64,000 nucleotides of DNA, from the NCBI RefSeq assembly GCF_049856175.1, contig NZ_JBNDNA010000002.1, positions 1 through 64,000 of the forward strand. The letters are read 5' to 3'. Positions 1-8,273 of this stretch are shown here, piece after piece (positions within the stretch are counted from its first letter, which is position 1; each line of letters begins with the position of its first letter). Origin of the DNA: JB111 sp049856175. GTDB taxonomy: Bacteria > Actinomycetota > Actinomycetes > Actinomycetales > Actinomycetaceae. The notes beneath the pieces are model-generated. The model saw only the letters and a program-made list of their open reading frames with translations. It was not told the origin of the DNA and ran no database searches. The translations under genes were made by a program, and so were the position numbers.

Positions 1-257
1 GGGTAAAGTAGGTCGGCGATACACATTGCACCGACGCCTATGGCGTACCCAATCGAGGCGCCAGCGACGTGGTTGAGGTCGGTGCCGAAGTAGATCTCGT
101 CTCCGCGCAATAGATTGACGACGGGTCCGAGAGAGAAGAATACAAAGAACGCCGCGACGATCGCTAGGCTGTTACGTATGCCGCCGCGGCGGAGCAGCCA
201 GATAGTGCCTGCCACCGAAGCGAGCAGGCAACCAGTTACGACCACGACATCGATCAC
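1..257 (-). CDS. Partial integral membrane protein, N-terminal part only
   Basis: The reverse strand opens at a GTG at 257 and stays open to the window edge, about 85 codons. The translation begins VIDVVVVTGCLLASVAG, followed by a second hydrophobic stretch (LAIVAAFFVFFSLGPVVNLL), a short charged loop with RGDEIYFGTD, and another apolar run. This pattern fits a polytopic membrane protein. The spacing and the loop after the second helix resemble oligosaccharide repeat-unit polymerases of the O-antigen polymerase type, but no diagnostic motif is reached before the edge, so the family is a guess. No good Shine-Dalgarno is visible before the GTG. Base composition is clearly less GC-rich than the rest of the window, which may indicate horizontal origin. 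Confidence 0.5.
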   Translation of the reverse strand, partial: MIDVVVVTGCLLASVAGTIWLLRRGGIRNSLAIVAAFFVFFSLGPVVNLLRGDEIYFGTDLNHVAGASIGYAIGVGAMCIADLLY

Positions 258-461
258 GTGAGCATCATACCGACCATTTCTGGGGTGCCCTCATCGTTGC
301 GCCTCGCCGGCACGCGCCGACGTGTGTGGATCATCCTCCCGGTAGCACCCCTCATGCTGTCGCCACCGCTCGGCCGCGGGTCTCCTTGCCATGCCGCCTC
401 ATCTCAGCCACCATCCATCCTCCTGGGTAGGATCAACAGCCTCTGATGATTCCGCTCTGGT

Positions 462-923
462 TCACGTCATCTCCAGGTCTCGCTGCTTGGTTCGGACGAG
501 GACCTCGAGAGGTTGGCAGGGGATGTGGTGCAGTTCCGAGCGTACGTCGCCCACCACGATGACGGCGACCCATGTCGTGCCCGGTTCGTGCCTGGACTGC
601 CCGCCCGCCCCGGAGGCGGCGACCACTACGTCGGCGCCTGTCATCCTGTTTTCCGAGCTCAGCCTGGGATGCGGGGTCTGCTGCGATCTGGCCGGGCCCG
701 GCGGGTTCTCGAGGGCCCGGTGCTGGACCTTGGAGAAGTAGCAGACCACACCGCCCGGGAATCGCGGGCTGGAGTCGGGCGTGGCCGTTGGCTGGGTAGC
801 GATCTTGCCGCCGGTGTGTGACTCGGTCACGGTGGCGCAGAAGCGATCCTCGAGCATGACCGTGGACAGACGTTCGGCGACCTTGGCGGCTCGCTCCTCT
901 TGCTCCTGCGAGTAGGTTGCCAT
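462..923 (-). pseudogene. Decayed CinA/PncC-like paralogue
   Basis: This open frame (153 codons) aligns along its length with the intact CinA-like protein at 13742-14311. Shared blocks are the N-terminal MAT-SQE--ERA, ESxTGGKIATQ, GGVVCY, SGAGG, EPGTTW-AV and SELHH. Between GGVVCY and SGAGG the sequence no longer matches (SQQTPHPRLSSE replaces SQQAVETMARS), consistent with compensating frameshifts. Several conserved positions are altered and the frame stops after LEMT, before the conserved LWEAA tail. Intact members of this family are NMN deamidase-like proteins. Here altered core positions, a broken middle and the short C-terminus argue for a relic. It is preceded by AAAAAGGA and an ATG, so it could still be translated. 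Confidence 0.7.
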
Positions 924-1192
924 CGGGGTCCTTTTTCCGCCCGGGTCGCATGCCCCTGGAGGGCAGAGACGGAGCCTCGCGTCGGGGTTCGATCGTTGGT
1001 GGTGCTCCGTGCGGCCTCTGGTCTCGGGTCTTGCGAGGTTCTCCTGGTGTGCCGCTCATCCGGCGTCGGAGAATGCGCCCTACGTTCAGTTGTCGATGTG
1101 CGTGCGCCGGCCGAGTATCGCGAAGGTGTGCTGGATCGATGTCGGGAGCGAGGCCTGCGTTTTCGGCTTGGGAGTGGGTGCGGAGGTGGTCA

Positions 1193-1498
1193 TTACACAT
1201 CCGGGTGGTGGCCGCAGGGGTGGGGGCCGTCTCGCAACCTGGGCGGGGTGACGGCGACCATGAATCGTGCGAGTTCGTCGCCGTAATTGAGGGAGCGTCG
1301 GGGCAGGCCGGAGTCGGCAGCACACGTGTCGTCCTTGGGTAGGGTGGTGACGTCGCCGGCGACTTCGACGTTGAGTCTGCCCTGTGGCACGACGAGGCAC
1401 TCGTGTAAGGGGTGATTGCGTGGGCCGTCGGACGAAGAGCCGTCCGCGGCGAGCTTTCCCTCAAGGGCCTCCAGCCGGATAGATCCTGCCGACAGGCC
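1193..1498 (-). pseudogene. 5'-truncated cupin-domain fragment
   Basis: Reading the reverse strand from just after an in-frame TAG near 1501, about 100 codons are open. The segment HECLVVPQGRLNVEVAGDVT, followed by a conserved-looking spacing and then YGDELARFMVAVTPPRL, matches the usual pattern of a Cupin_2 domain (a V..GRL.VEV.G.V..L core, then GdeparF...v.PPrL). Such domains often form the C-terminal half of HTH-XRE/cupin regulators. No HTH-coding part precedes it because the frame is closed at 1499-1501, so it looks like a relic. The first possible starts lie inside the domain (a GTG at 1390). It sits beside the decayed CinA copy, so this end of the window appears to be a degenerating region. 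Confidence 0.45.
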
Positions 1499-1533
1499 CT
1501 AGTACTCGATGCCGCCGTGAGTGCGGTTGCGGG

Positions 1534-2043
1534 CTAGTGGGAGGTTGCGCGCCGGTGCCGCGCCACTATCAGCACGATGGGCAGAGCCGCGACTATCGCG
1601 AGCAGCGCAGCGCCGCCCGCCCACAGTGGACCGTGGAACGGGAACCAGGGGAGCGCCGCATCCACGGAGTACCCGCCCGGGCCCGTCACCGCGAGCGCGA
1701 GAGCGATGAGGGCGTAGGTCAACGGCACCTCGTAGCCGCCCAGGTGCGCCCAGATGCCCTTCGGCCAGAGCGTCGACATCGCGACGATCATCGTGCCCAT
1801 CGCGATAGCGTTGCCCAGCGGGGTGAGGGCGCCCAGCGCGATGAGGGTCGCTGCGGCGAGCTCCGAGAGGCCGGCGATCGTCACCATGACGGCGCCGGGA
1901 CGCACGCCGTCGGCCTCGAGCAGCGGGGCCGTGCCGGCGATGCCGCGGCCGCGGAACCAGCCGAAGAGCTTCTGGCACGCATGGCCAGCCAGCAGTGTGG
2001 CGAGTGCGAGGCGCAGCAGGAGCAGCCCCAGGTCCGTCTCCAC
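1534..2043 (-). CDS. DoxX-family membrane protein
   Basis: A 169-residue protein with four hydrophobic segments. It carries the typical DoxX opening (TDLGLLLLRLALATLLAGHA) followed by QKLFGWFRGRG, and the conserved AGLSELAAATLIALG segment in the middle. DoxX proteins are small membrane proteins of poorly defined role, linked in some bacteria to thiosulfate or quinone oxidation and to redox stress. The GTG at 2043 is preferred to the upstream ATG at 2112 because AGGAGAG sits 6-7 bases before it and the longer version adds non-conserved residues. It is divergent from the IclR regulator and may share its control region. Confidence 0.85.
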   Translation of the reverse strand: METDLGLLLLRLALATLLAGHACQKLFGWFRGRGIAGTAPLLEADGVRPGAVMVTIAGLSELAAATLIALGALTPLGNAIAMGTMIVAMSTLWPKGIWAHLGGYEVPLTYALIALALAVTGPGGYSVDAALPWFPFHGPLWAGGAALLAIVAALPIVLIVARHRRATSH

Positions 2044-2066
2044 CGACTCGCTCTCCTGTCCGTGTA

Positions 2067-2074
2067 TCGTACGA
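2067..2074. promoter_or_regulatory. Short palindrome in the DoxX/IclR divergent region
   Basis: The sequence TCGTACGA is a perfect 8-bp palindrome, 24 bases upstream of the DoxX start and about 110 bases upstream of the IclR start. IclR regulators usually bind short palindromes in the divergent region next to their own gene, so this is a candidate operator. An 8-mer of this kind can occur by chance. Confidence 0.25.
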
Positions 2075-2186
2075 GTGTCCGAAAGGTAGGCCCGCGCCGT
2101 CCCGCCCGTCAACGGGCCCCCGCGAACTCCGGCTCCTACGCTGGGCGGCCGAGGCGGGCCGACCGGCCGGCGAGAGGGAGAATGCG

Positions 2187-2978
2187 ATGCGCGAGAAGAC
2201 GAACCCTGACTTCGTCGAGGCGGTCGCGCGCGGGTTCGACGTGGTGCGGTCCTTCGACGGCGCGCCCTCGCAGTCCCTGAGCGAGGTTGCCAGGCGCACC
2301 GGGCTCGCCCGGCCGACCGCCCGCCGCCTCCTCATCACGCTCCAGGAGCTCGGCTACGTGGCCGCCAAGGACGGCCGCTTCGAGCTCACCCCGCGGGTGC
2401 TCGAGCTCGGCGTCGCCTACTTCAGCGGGGGCGACCTCTGGGAGGCCGCCATGCCCCGCCTGCGTCAGCTCGTCGAGCGCACGCACGAGTCGTCCTCCAT
2501 CGCGCAGCTCGACGGCTCCGACGTCGTCTACGTCGCCCGCGTCGCCGTACCCAAGCTCGTCACGCTCTCGGCGAGCGTGGGCACCCGGTTCCCCGCCGCC
2601 CAGACCTCGCTCGGCAAGGTGCTTCTGGCCAGCCTCACCGGCGACGAGCTGGGCGAGGTCCTCGAGCAGCCCTCCCGCTCCGGGATCGTCCCCAGCTGGC
2701 AGCCCGACCGCAGCGAGCTCGACGAGGTCCTGGCCGAGGTCCGGCAGCAGGGGTGGGCCATCTCCGACCAGCAGCTCGCGCCGGCCATCCGCTCGGTGGC
2801 CGCGCCCGTGCGCCGGTCCGACGGCACGGTGCTGGCCGCCATGAACGTCAACGCCCACGCCGCCGAGACCAGCCTCGAGACGCTGCGGGATCAGCACCTG
2901 CCGCACCTGCTCCAGGCCGCCGCGGACCTCGGCGTCGACGTCGCCCTCCGCGCGCGCGTGCCCGCTGCCACCGCCTGA
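2187..2978 (+). CDS. IclR-family transcriptional regulator (PcaR/PobR-like)
   Basis: A 263-residue protein with an N-terminal winged helix (residues about 10-65, SLSEVARRTGLARPTARRLL) and a C-terminal IclR effector domain (SVGTRFPAAQTSLGKVLLAS, later QQLAPAIRSVAAPVRRSDGT and a MNVNAHA segment). The subtype resembles PcaR/PcaU/PobR regulators of aromatic acid catabolism. The ATG at 2187 is chosen because GAGAGGGAG ends six bases before it; an earlier ATG at 2182 is out of frame. It is transcribed in the same direction as, and about 200 bases before, the CoA-transferase/LigAB cluster, so it probably senses the substrate or an intermediate of that pathway. Confidence 0.9.
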   Translation: MREKTNPDFVEAVARGFDVVRSFDGAPSQSLSEVARRTGLARPTARRLLITLQELGYVAAKDGRFELTPRVLELGVAYFSGGDLWEAAMPRLRQLVERTHESSSIAQLDGSDVVYVARVAVPKLVTLSASVGTRFPAAQTSLGKVLLASLTGDELGEVLEQPSRSGIVPSWQPDRSELDEVLAEVRQQGWAISDQQLAPAIRSVAAPVRRSDGTVLAAMNVNAHAAETSLETLRDQHLPHLLQAAADLGVDVALRARVPAATA

Positions 2979-3186
2979 GCCCACCCGCCCCGCCGCGTGG
3001 GTGCTCTCGAGCGGCGCCGGTCCCCTCCGTCAGGGCCAGCCCGAGCCGTGCCTGGTGGTTCGTCGTCGTGCATTGACTCCATCCCGACCCGTCGTTAACC
3101 TCGGGCCCAGACGAGATGTCCGCCTGGTGGTGGACTGTACGGCTGGCGGACGCCGTGGGCCGGATCTAGGCGCGAGGAGGAGCCCG

Positions 3187-4416
3187 ATGACGCAGGGAAT
3201 CGGCGAGCACGCTGGCGGTGCGCGGCCGGAGCGAGGCGGCGCCGCGGGCGACGCCGGACGAGGGCCGCTGACCGGCCTGCTGGTGGCCGACTTCTCGCGT
3301 GTGCTCGCCGGACCGTTCGCCACGCAGATCCTCGGCGACCTCGGCGCGGAGATCGTCAAGGTCGAGGCCCCGGTGGGCGACGAGACCCGCGACTGGCGGC
3401 CCCCCGAGCGCGACGGCGTCTCGACCTACTACCTCGGCATCAACCGGAACAAGCGGGACATCGTGCTCGACTTCCGCGCCGAGGAGGACCGGGCGCTCGT
3501 GCAGGAGCTCGCCCGCCGGGCGGACGTGGTCATCGAGAACTTCAAGCCCGGTGGGCTGGCGAAGTTCGGGCTCGACTACGACACGGTGGCCGAGACGAAC
3601 CCCAGCGTCGTGTACTCCTCGATCACCGGGTTCGGCGCAGCCGGCGGGGCGAGCCTGCCCGGCTACGACCTCATCGTCCAGGCGATGTCCGGCCTCATGA
3701 GCCTCACCGGCGACCCCGAGGGGCCCGCCTACCGCTCCGGGGTGTCGGTGTTCGACATCATGAGCGGCCTGCAGTCGGTCATCGGTATCCTCGCCGCCCT
3801 GCGGCACCGGGACGCCACGGGCGAGGGGCAGCACGTCGAGGTCAACCTGCTCTCGACCGCGCTGGCCGGGATGGCCAACCACTCCTCGACCTACGTGGCC
3901 GGGGACGCCGTGCCGTTTCGCATGGGCAACGCCCACCCGAGCCTGTTCCCCTACGAGCCGCTGCCGACCGGCGACGGCGACCTCATCGTCGTGGCCGCCA
4001 ACGACCGGCAGTTCGCCACGCTCGCCCGCGTGCTCGGGATCGAAGACGTGGTCGACGACGAACGGTTCACCACCACCGACGCCCGCAACCGGAACCGCGA
4101 CGCGCTGCGACCGCTCCTGGTCGAGGCCCTCGCCGCCGCCACCGCCGAGCAGTGGTTCGAGCGCCTCAGCGAGGCCGGCATCGCGTGCGGGCCCATCCAG
4201 ACGATCGACGGGGGAGTGGCCCTGGCCGAGCGCCTGGGCCTCGACCCGGTCGTCACGGTCGGAGAGGGGGAGAGGGCGGTGCCGATGATCCGCAACGCGA
4301 TCACCTTCTCCAGGACGCAACCGCAGTACCGGCTGCCCCCGCCCACCCTCGGCGAGCACAGCGACGAGCTGCGCGCCTGGCTGAGCGCACCGGCGGACCA
4401 GGAGGCCAGCGCATGA
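3187..4416 (+). CDS. CaiB/BaiF (class III) CoA-transferase
   Basis: A 409-residue protein of normal family length. After about 30 variable residues it shows the diagnostic LVADFSRVLAGPFATQILGDLGAEIVKVE, then RNKRDIVLDF, VIENFKPGG and GYDLIVQAMSGLMSLTG, followed by SGVSVFDIMSG, whose Asp matches the catalytic aspartate that forms the glutamyl/aspartyl-CoA anhydride in formyl-CoA transferase. The ATG at 3187 has GCGAGGAGG upstream. The stop overlaps the next start (ATGA), so the two proteins are translationally coupled. Class III enzymes move CoA between carboxylic acids. With a citryl-CoA-lyase-like partner, the likely job is activation of a ring-cleavage-derived acid. The exact acid cannot be read from sequence. 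Confidence 0.92.
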   Translation: MTQGIGEHAGGARPERGGAAGDAGRGPLTGLLVADFSRVLAGPFATQILGDLGAEIVKVEAPVGDETRDWRPPERDGVSTYYLGINRNKRDIVLDFRAEEDRALVQELARRADVVIENFKPGGLAKFGLDYDTVAETNPSVVYSSITGFGAAGGASLPGYDLIVQAMSGLMSLTGDPEGPAYRSGVSVFDIMSGLQSVIGILAALRHRDATGEGQHVEVNLLSTALAGMANHSSTYVAGDAVPFRMGNAHPSLFPYEPLPTGDGDLIVVAANDRQFATLARVLGIEDVVDDERFTTTDARNRNRDALRPLLVEALAAATAEQWFERLSEAGIACGPIQTIDGGVALAERLGLDPVVTVGEGERAVPMIRNAITFSRTQPQYRLPPPTLGEHSDELRAWLSAPADQEASA

Positions 4417-5207
4417 GTGAGGACCGCACCTACCCGACGGCGATCGGCACCTCCACGGCCGAGACCATCGAGCTCCTCGGCCACGACCTCGCGGGCGAGC
4501 TGCTCGGCCAGATCAGCTTCGGCGAGCTGGCCTACTGGCTGGCGACGAAGCGGCGGCCGAGCGCGGGCCAGCTGCGCGTGTTCGAGGCGGTCCTCGTCTC
4601 GCTCGCCGACCACGGGTACACGCCGACGGCGATCGCGGCCCGCATGACGTACTACTCGGCTCCGGACTCGATCCAGGGGGCGATCGCGGCCGGGCTGCTC
4701 GGCGGGGGCTCGCGGTTCCTCGGCGTCACCGAGGACACGGGGCGGTTCCTTGCCGAGCACCTCGCCGGGCTCGGGGACACCAGCGGCTACGACGAGGCGG
4801 CGTGGGACGAGGCGGCGCTGGGCGTCGTGGCCGCCGTCAAGGCCGACGGCGGCAAGGTCCCCGGCCTCGGGCACCCCGTGCACAAGCAGGGCGACCCGCG
4901 CACGCCGGTGATGTTCTCCATCGCGCGGGAGTCGGGCGTGTTCGGGCCGCACCTGGCGCTGTTCGAGGCGATCGGGCGCGTGCACGCCGAGGTGCTGGGG
5001 CGCACCCTGCCGCTCAACGGCGCCGGCGTGGCCGGGGCGGCCCTCGCCGACGCCGGTCTCCCGCTCCGGCTGCTGCGCGGGTTCGCGCTGCTGGCCCGCA
5101 CCGCCGGTCTCATCGGTCACCTGGCCGAGGAGCAGGAGAGCCCGGTGGGGCCCGACATCTACATGGAGGTCGACCGCCACGCGCGGTACGTGCCCCCCGA
5201 AGGCTGA
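4413..5207 (+). CDS. Citryl-CoA lyase-like protein (citrate synthase superfamily)
   Basis: A 264-residue protein, much shorter than citrate synthase. It keeps the superfamily landmarks: LGHDLAGELLGQISFGELAYWL near the N-terminus, a YYSAPDSIQGAIAAGLLGGG segment where citrate synthase has its substrate His region, and PGLGHPVHKQGDPRTP, which corresponds to the PGFGHPxY region with the oxaloacetate-binding His. Such short forms are annotated as citryl-CoA lyase, which splits a 3-hydroxy-3-carboxyacyl-CoA into an acyl-CoA and a 2-oxoacid. ATGA overlaps the CoA-transferase stop. The pair therefore probably acts in sequence: CoA activation, then retro-Claisen/aldol cleavage. The natural substrate is an inference. 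Confidence 0.85.
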   Translation: MSEDRTYPTAIGTSTAETIELLGHDLAGELLGQISFGELAYWLATKRRPSAGQLRVFEAVLVSLADHGYTPTAIAARMTYYSAPDSIQGAIAAGLLGGGSRFLGVTEDTGRFLAEHLAGLGDTSGYDEAAWDEAALGVVAAVKADGGKVPGLGHPVHKQGDPRTPVMFSIARESGVFGPHLALFEAIGRVHAEVLGRTLPLNGAGVAGAALADAGLPLRLLRGFALLARTAGLIGHLAEEQESPVGPDIYMEVDRHARYVPPEG

Positions 5208-5257
5208 CGCCGGTCCGCCCCGATCGCTGCTGCCGAACCACCTCGAAGGAGAGATGC

Positions 5258-6169
5258 ATGGCCACGCTGTCCGCGGTGCTTGCCACGACGCACCACCCGT
5301 TCTTCTACAAGGCGACCGAGCTGACGCCGCCCGAGGAGCAGATGCCCCAGGCGCCGGAGTGGAAGGCCAAGGTGGCGGCCTACCGGGAGACGCTCACGGC
5401 CGCTGAGCCGGAGCTGCTGGTGATGGTGGGGTCGGACCACTTCCACCAGTTCTTCTACGACAACTACCCGACGTTCCTCATCGGCAAGCAGCCCCGCTAC
5501 GACGCGACGTTCTACAACGAGATCCGTGAGTTCGGCATGCCGACCTACGAGCTCGAGGGGCACGAGGAGCTGTCGGGGTTCATGCTGCGCGGGCTGATGG
5601 AGCGGGGCTTCGACTTCTCGGTGTCCAATGAGCTGAAGATCGACCACTCGATCATCTGCCCGATCATCACCACCCGGCCCGACGGCGACCTGCCGATCGT
5701 GCCGATCTACACGAACATCTTCGCGCCGCCGCTGCCGAGTCCGAAGCGGTTCTACGAGCTGGGTCGGGCGATCCGGGAGGTCATCGAGGAGTTCCCGAGC
5801 GACAAGCGCGTCGCGGCGATCGGGTCGGGGCACCTGTCGCTGGAGCTGGGTGGTCCGCGGATGTTCGAGGAGCACGGGCCCGACCCGGAGTGGGACGTGC
5901 AGGCCATCGAGTGGCTCGCAGGCGGGGACATCGAGGCGATCTTGGACAATGTGACCTGGGAGTCGATGTCGAGGTCGGGCAACGCGACGCCGGGGTTCTT
6001 GGATCTGGTGCTGATGCTGGGGATCGCGGGGCCGGAGAAGGCGGCCTACGTCGATGATCTGGACCTGTACCACACGCGTGAGATGTACATGACGTGGTAC
6101 CCCGACGGCGACCCGAGGGACCTGCGCGAGGCGAGCTCCGCCGTCGTGGGCGAGGGGGCGACGGTATGA
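5258..6169 (+). CDS. LigB-type class III extradiol dioxygenase catalytic subunit
   Basis: A 303-residue protein close to LigB in length and layout. His12 (in TTHHPFF) and His61 (in GSDHFHQFF) fall at the same numbers as the iron-binding histidines of protocatechuate 4,5-dioxygenase LigB. His192 in IGSGHLSLELGGP matches the catalytic histidine near 195. The third ligand should be an acid in the WESMSRSGNATPGFLDL region, not assigned with certainty. GAAGGAGAG precedes the ATG at 5258; an ATG three bases earlier is out of frame. The enzyme should open a catechol-type ring with O2 in the cytoplasm. Its stop overlaps the small-subunit start, the usual tight coupling of LigA and LigB, here in the order B then A. 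Confidence 0.92.
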   Translation: MATLSAVLATTHHPFFYKATELTPPEEQMPQAPEWKAKVAAYRETLTAAEPELLVMVGSDHFHQFFYDNYPTFLIGKQPRYDATFYNEIREFGMPTYELEGHEELSGFMLRGLMERGFDFSVSNELKIDHSIICPIITTRPDGDLPIVPIYTNIFAPPLPSPKRFYELGRAIREVIEEFPSDKRVAAIGSGHLSLELGGPRMFEEHGPDPEWDVQAIEWLAGGDIEAILDNVTWESMSRSGNATPGFLDLVLMLGIAGPEKAAYVDDLDLYHTREMYMTWYPDGDPRDLREASSAVVGEGATV

Positions 6170-6543
6170 GCCGGTACGCGGTGAACAAGTTCCTCTTCCA
6201 GGTCGATCGTGACCCGGACCTGCTGGCGGCCTACAAGGCCGACCCCGCGGAGATGGTCGCCCGCTGGGAGAGCGAGTACATGCCCTTCCTGGGCTCGCAG
6301 GGCCAGCGCGTGGAGCGCACGTCCTGGCTGGGCCTGACCGACGCCGAGCGCACGGCTCTCGTGGAGCACGACTATGTGGCGTTGTTCGAGATGGGGGCGC
6401 ACTACTTCCTCACGCTGACGATCTTCATCGGTATCTACGAGGAGGACTACATGGCGCGCAGCGGGCCGCTGGCGTTCCAGAGGGAGTACCGCGACAAGCT
6501 CAAGCACTGGATCGGCAAGGACTACCCCAGCGTCGAGGTCTGA
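6166..6543 (+). CDS. LigA-type small subunit of the extradiol dioxygenase
   Basis: A 125-residue protein matching the LigA fold family: an N-terminal YAVNKFLFQVDRDPDLLAAY segment, DPAEMVARW, then LTDAERTALVEHDYVALFEMGAHYFL, the typical helix that caps the catalytic subunit. LigA proteins have no metal site; they shape the substrate pocket of LigB. ATGA overlaps the ligB-like stop. After LigA-like domains the family sometimes continues into decarboxylase-linked or gallate-type fusions; here the subunits are separate, as in protocatechuate 4,5-dioxygenase. Confidence 0.9.
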   Translation: MSRYAVNKFLFQVDRDPDLLAAYKADPAEMVARWESEYMPFLGSQGQRVERTSWLGLTDAERTALVEHDYVALFEMGAHYFLTLTIFIGIYEEDYMARSGPLAFQREYRDKLKHWIGKDYPSVEV

Positions 6544-6598
6544 CCGACCCCCCGGATCACCACGGACCTGTCCAGACATTCTCGAAGAGGAGCATGCA

Positions 6599-8095
6599 AT
6601 GACCACCCCCGTACCCGAAGCAGGCCGCCCCATCGTCTTCCGCGGCGGCATCGTCGTGACCATGGACGACGCGCGGACCGTGCACAACAATGCCGACGTC
6701 CTCGTCGTCGACGGCAAGATCGCCGACATCGGCCCCTCGCTCGCCGTGCCCGACGGCACCTACGAGATCGACGCCGCCGGCGGCATCGTCATGCCCGGCA
6801 TGATCGACTCCCACCGGCACATGTGGCAGACCGCCATGCGCGCCTACGGCTCGGACTGGACGCTCACGCAATACTTCGTCTGGTACTACCTCGAGCACGG
6901 CACCGCGTTCCGCCCCCAGGACTACTGGGCCGGCAACGCGCTGAGCACGATCGACGCCATCGAGTCGGGCATCACCACCACCGTGGACTGGTCGCACGGG
7001 CTGCAGTCCGTCGAGCACGCCGAGGCCGCCATCGACGCGCTCGTGAGCTCGCCGGGCCGGTACGTCATGGGCTTCGGCAACATCTTCGGCGGCCCGTGGG
7101 AGTGGACGGCCGACCCGGCCTACCGCCGCGTGTTCGAGAGCGCTCTTGCTGATTCGAGGCTGGCGGGCGTGCAGCTGGCGTTCGACGTCACCGGCGACCC
7201 GGCGTTCCCCGAGAAGAAGGCCTTCGAGGTGGCTCGCGAGCTCGACGTGCGCGTGACGACCCACGCGGGCGTGTGGGGCGCGACCAACGACGACGGCGTG
7301 CGGCTCATGCACGAGCACGGCTTCATGGAGCCCGGCACCGTCTACGTCCACGCCGCCACGCTGAGTGAGGACTCCTACCAGCGGATCGCCGCGACCGGCG
7401 GGGTGGTGTCCCTGTCGACCGAGAGCGAGCAGAGCTGCGGTCAGGGCTACCCGCCCTCCCACGCGCTGCGCGCGCACGACATCCCGGTGTCCCTGTCCGT
7501 GGACACCAGCGCGTGGTTCAGCGCCGACCTGTTCTCCGCGATGCGCACCACCCTGGGTGCCGACCGCTCCTGGGAGCACCTGACCGCCCACGAGCACGGC
7601 GACACGGTGACGCACTCGCACCTGCGCAGCCAGCACGTGGTCGAGTGGGCCACGCGCGGTGGGGCGAAGGCCGTGGGGCGCGAGGATGAGCTCGGGTCTC
7701 TGGAGGTCGGCAAGCTCGCCGACGTCGTGCTGCTGAAGAACGACCACTCGCCGACGATGTTCCCTGTTCTCAACCCGTACGGGCACATCGCCATGCAGGC
7801 GAGCCGCGGGGACGTGCACACGGTGCTCGTGGGCGGGGACGTGAAGAAGTTCGAGGGCCGGCTCGTGGGCGTGGACCTGCCGGCGATGCGCTCGCGGCTC
7901 GAGGACACGGTCGAGCACCTGCGCTCGACCCTCGGCGACGACGTCTGGCAGGCCGGGATGAACCCCGACATCCCCGAGACCAAGGTCCTCGACAACCCGT
8001 ACATGTACACGGAGTACCGGGACAGCTCGACGCGCACCGCGTACGAGACGCAGGCGCCGTCGGCGCGCGCGGGCGCGGCGCCGCAGGAGGGGTGA
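6599..8095 (+). CDS. Amidohydrolase of the TrzA/AtzA (chlorohydrolase) type
   Basis: A 498-residue metal-dependent hydrolase. After an N-terminal beta domain, the DSHRHMW segment supplies the HxH metal pair, THAGVWG and YVHAATLS give the following histidines, and SLSVDTSAWFS carries the metal-binding aspartate. The C-terminal GKLADVVLL is the standard closing motif of this group. Members deaminate or dechlorinate heteroaromatic rings or act on guanine, SAH and similar compounds. The gene follows ligA by 55 bases and is the last gene before the scaffold gap. In this operon it may remove an amino group or open a ring before or after dioxygenation. The direct substrate is unknown. AAGAGGAGCATGC precedes the ATG. 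Confidence 0.88.
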   Translation: MTTPVPEAGRPIVFRGGIVVTMDDARTVHNNADVLVVDGKIADIGPSLAVPDGTYEIDAAGGIVMPGMIDSHRHMWQTAMRAYGSDWTLTQYFVWYYLEHGTAFRPQDYWAGNALSTIDAIESGITTTVDWSHGLQSVEHAEAAIDALVSSPGRYVMGFGNIFGGPWEWTADPAYRRVFESALADSRLAGVQLAFDVTGDPAFPEKKAFEVARELDVRVTTHAGVWGATNDDGVRLMHEHGFMEPGTVYVHAATLSEDSYQRIAATGGVVSLSTESEQSCGQGYPPSHALRAHDIPVSLSVDTSAWFSADLFSAMRTTLGADRSWEHLTAHEHGDTVTHSHLRSQHVVEWATRGGAKAVGREDELGSLEVGKLADVVLLKNDHSPTMFPVLNPYGHIAMQASRGDVHTVLVGGDVKKFEGRLVGVDLPAMRSRLEDTVEHLRSTLGDDVWQAGMNPDIPETKVLDNPYMYTEYRDSSTRTAYETQAPSARAGAAPQEG

Positions 8096-8166
8096 GCCGG
8101 GGGCGGGGGGGGGGAGATCGCTCTGTTTTGTTTTAGGCCACCCGCCCCTAACCACCCAACCCCCCC

Positions 8167-8176
8167 NNNNNNNNNN
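8167..8176. other. Assembly gap (run of N)
   Basis: Ten N mark a scaffold join. The left flank ends in long C and G runs (GGGGGGGGGG just after 8100, CCCCCCC before the N). The true distance between the amidohydrolase gene and the VapB gene is unknown, and further genes of the catabolic cluster may be missing here. Confidence 0.98.
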
Positions 8177-8261
8177 TTGGTAGTCTTCCAGACCGTGGGT
8201 TTGGCCCATCCCCCCGCCGCCCGAGCCGGATCGATCCATACATTCTGCATAGAGTGTGAGC

Positions 8262-8267
8262 TAATCT
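8262..8267 (+). promoter_or_regulatory. Candidate -10 element, leaderless vapB
   Basis: TAATCT lies seven bases before the ATG at 8274, and no Shine-Dalgarno is visible. A start point at or next to the ATG would give a leaderless transcript, common in actinobacterial toxin-antitoxin operons. No clear -35 hexamer is seen. Confidence 0.35.
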
Positions 8268-8273
8268 GGATGC

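Noticed and set aside
1089..1140. Rhodanese-like VVDVRAPAEYREGVLDR reading on the plus strand
   Set aside because: Only one short motif fits; the rest of the frame shows no rhodanese fold or active-site cysteine, and it lies opposite decayed sequence.
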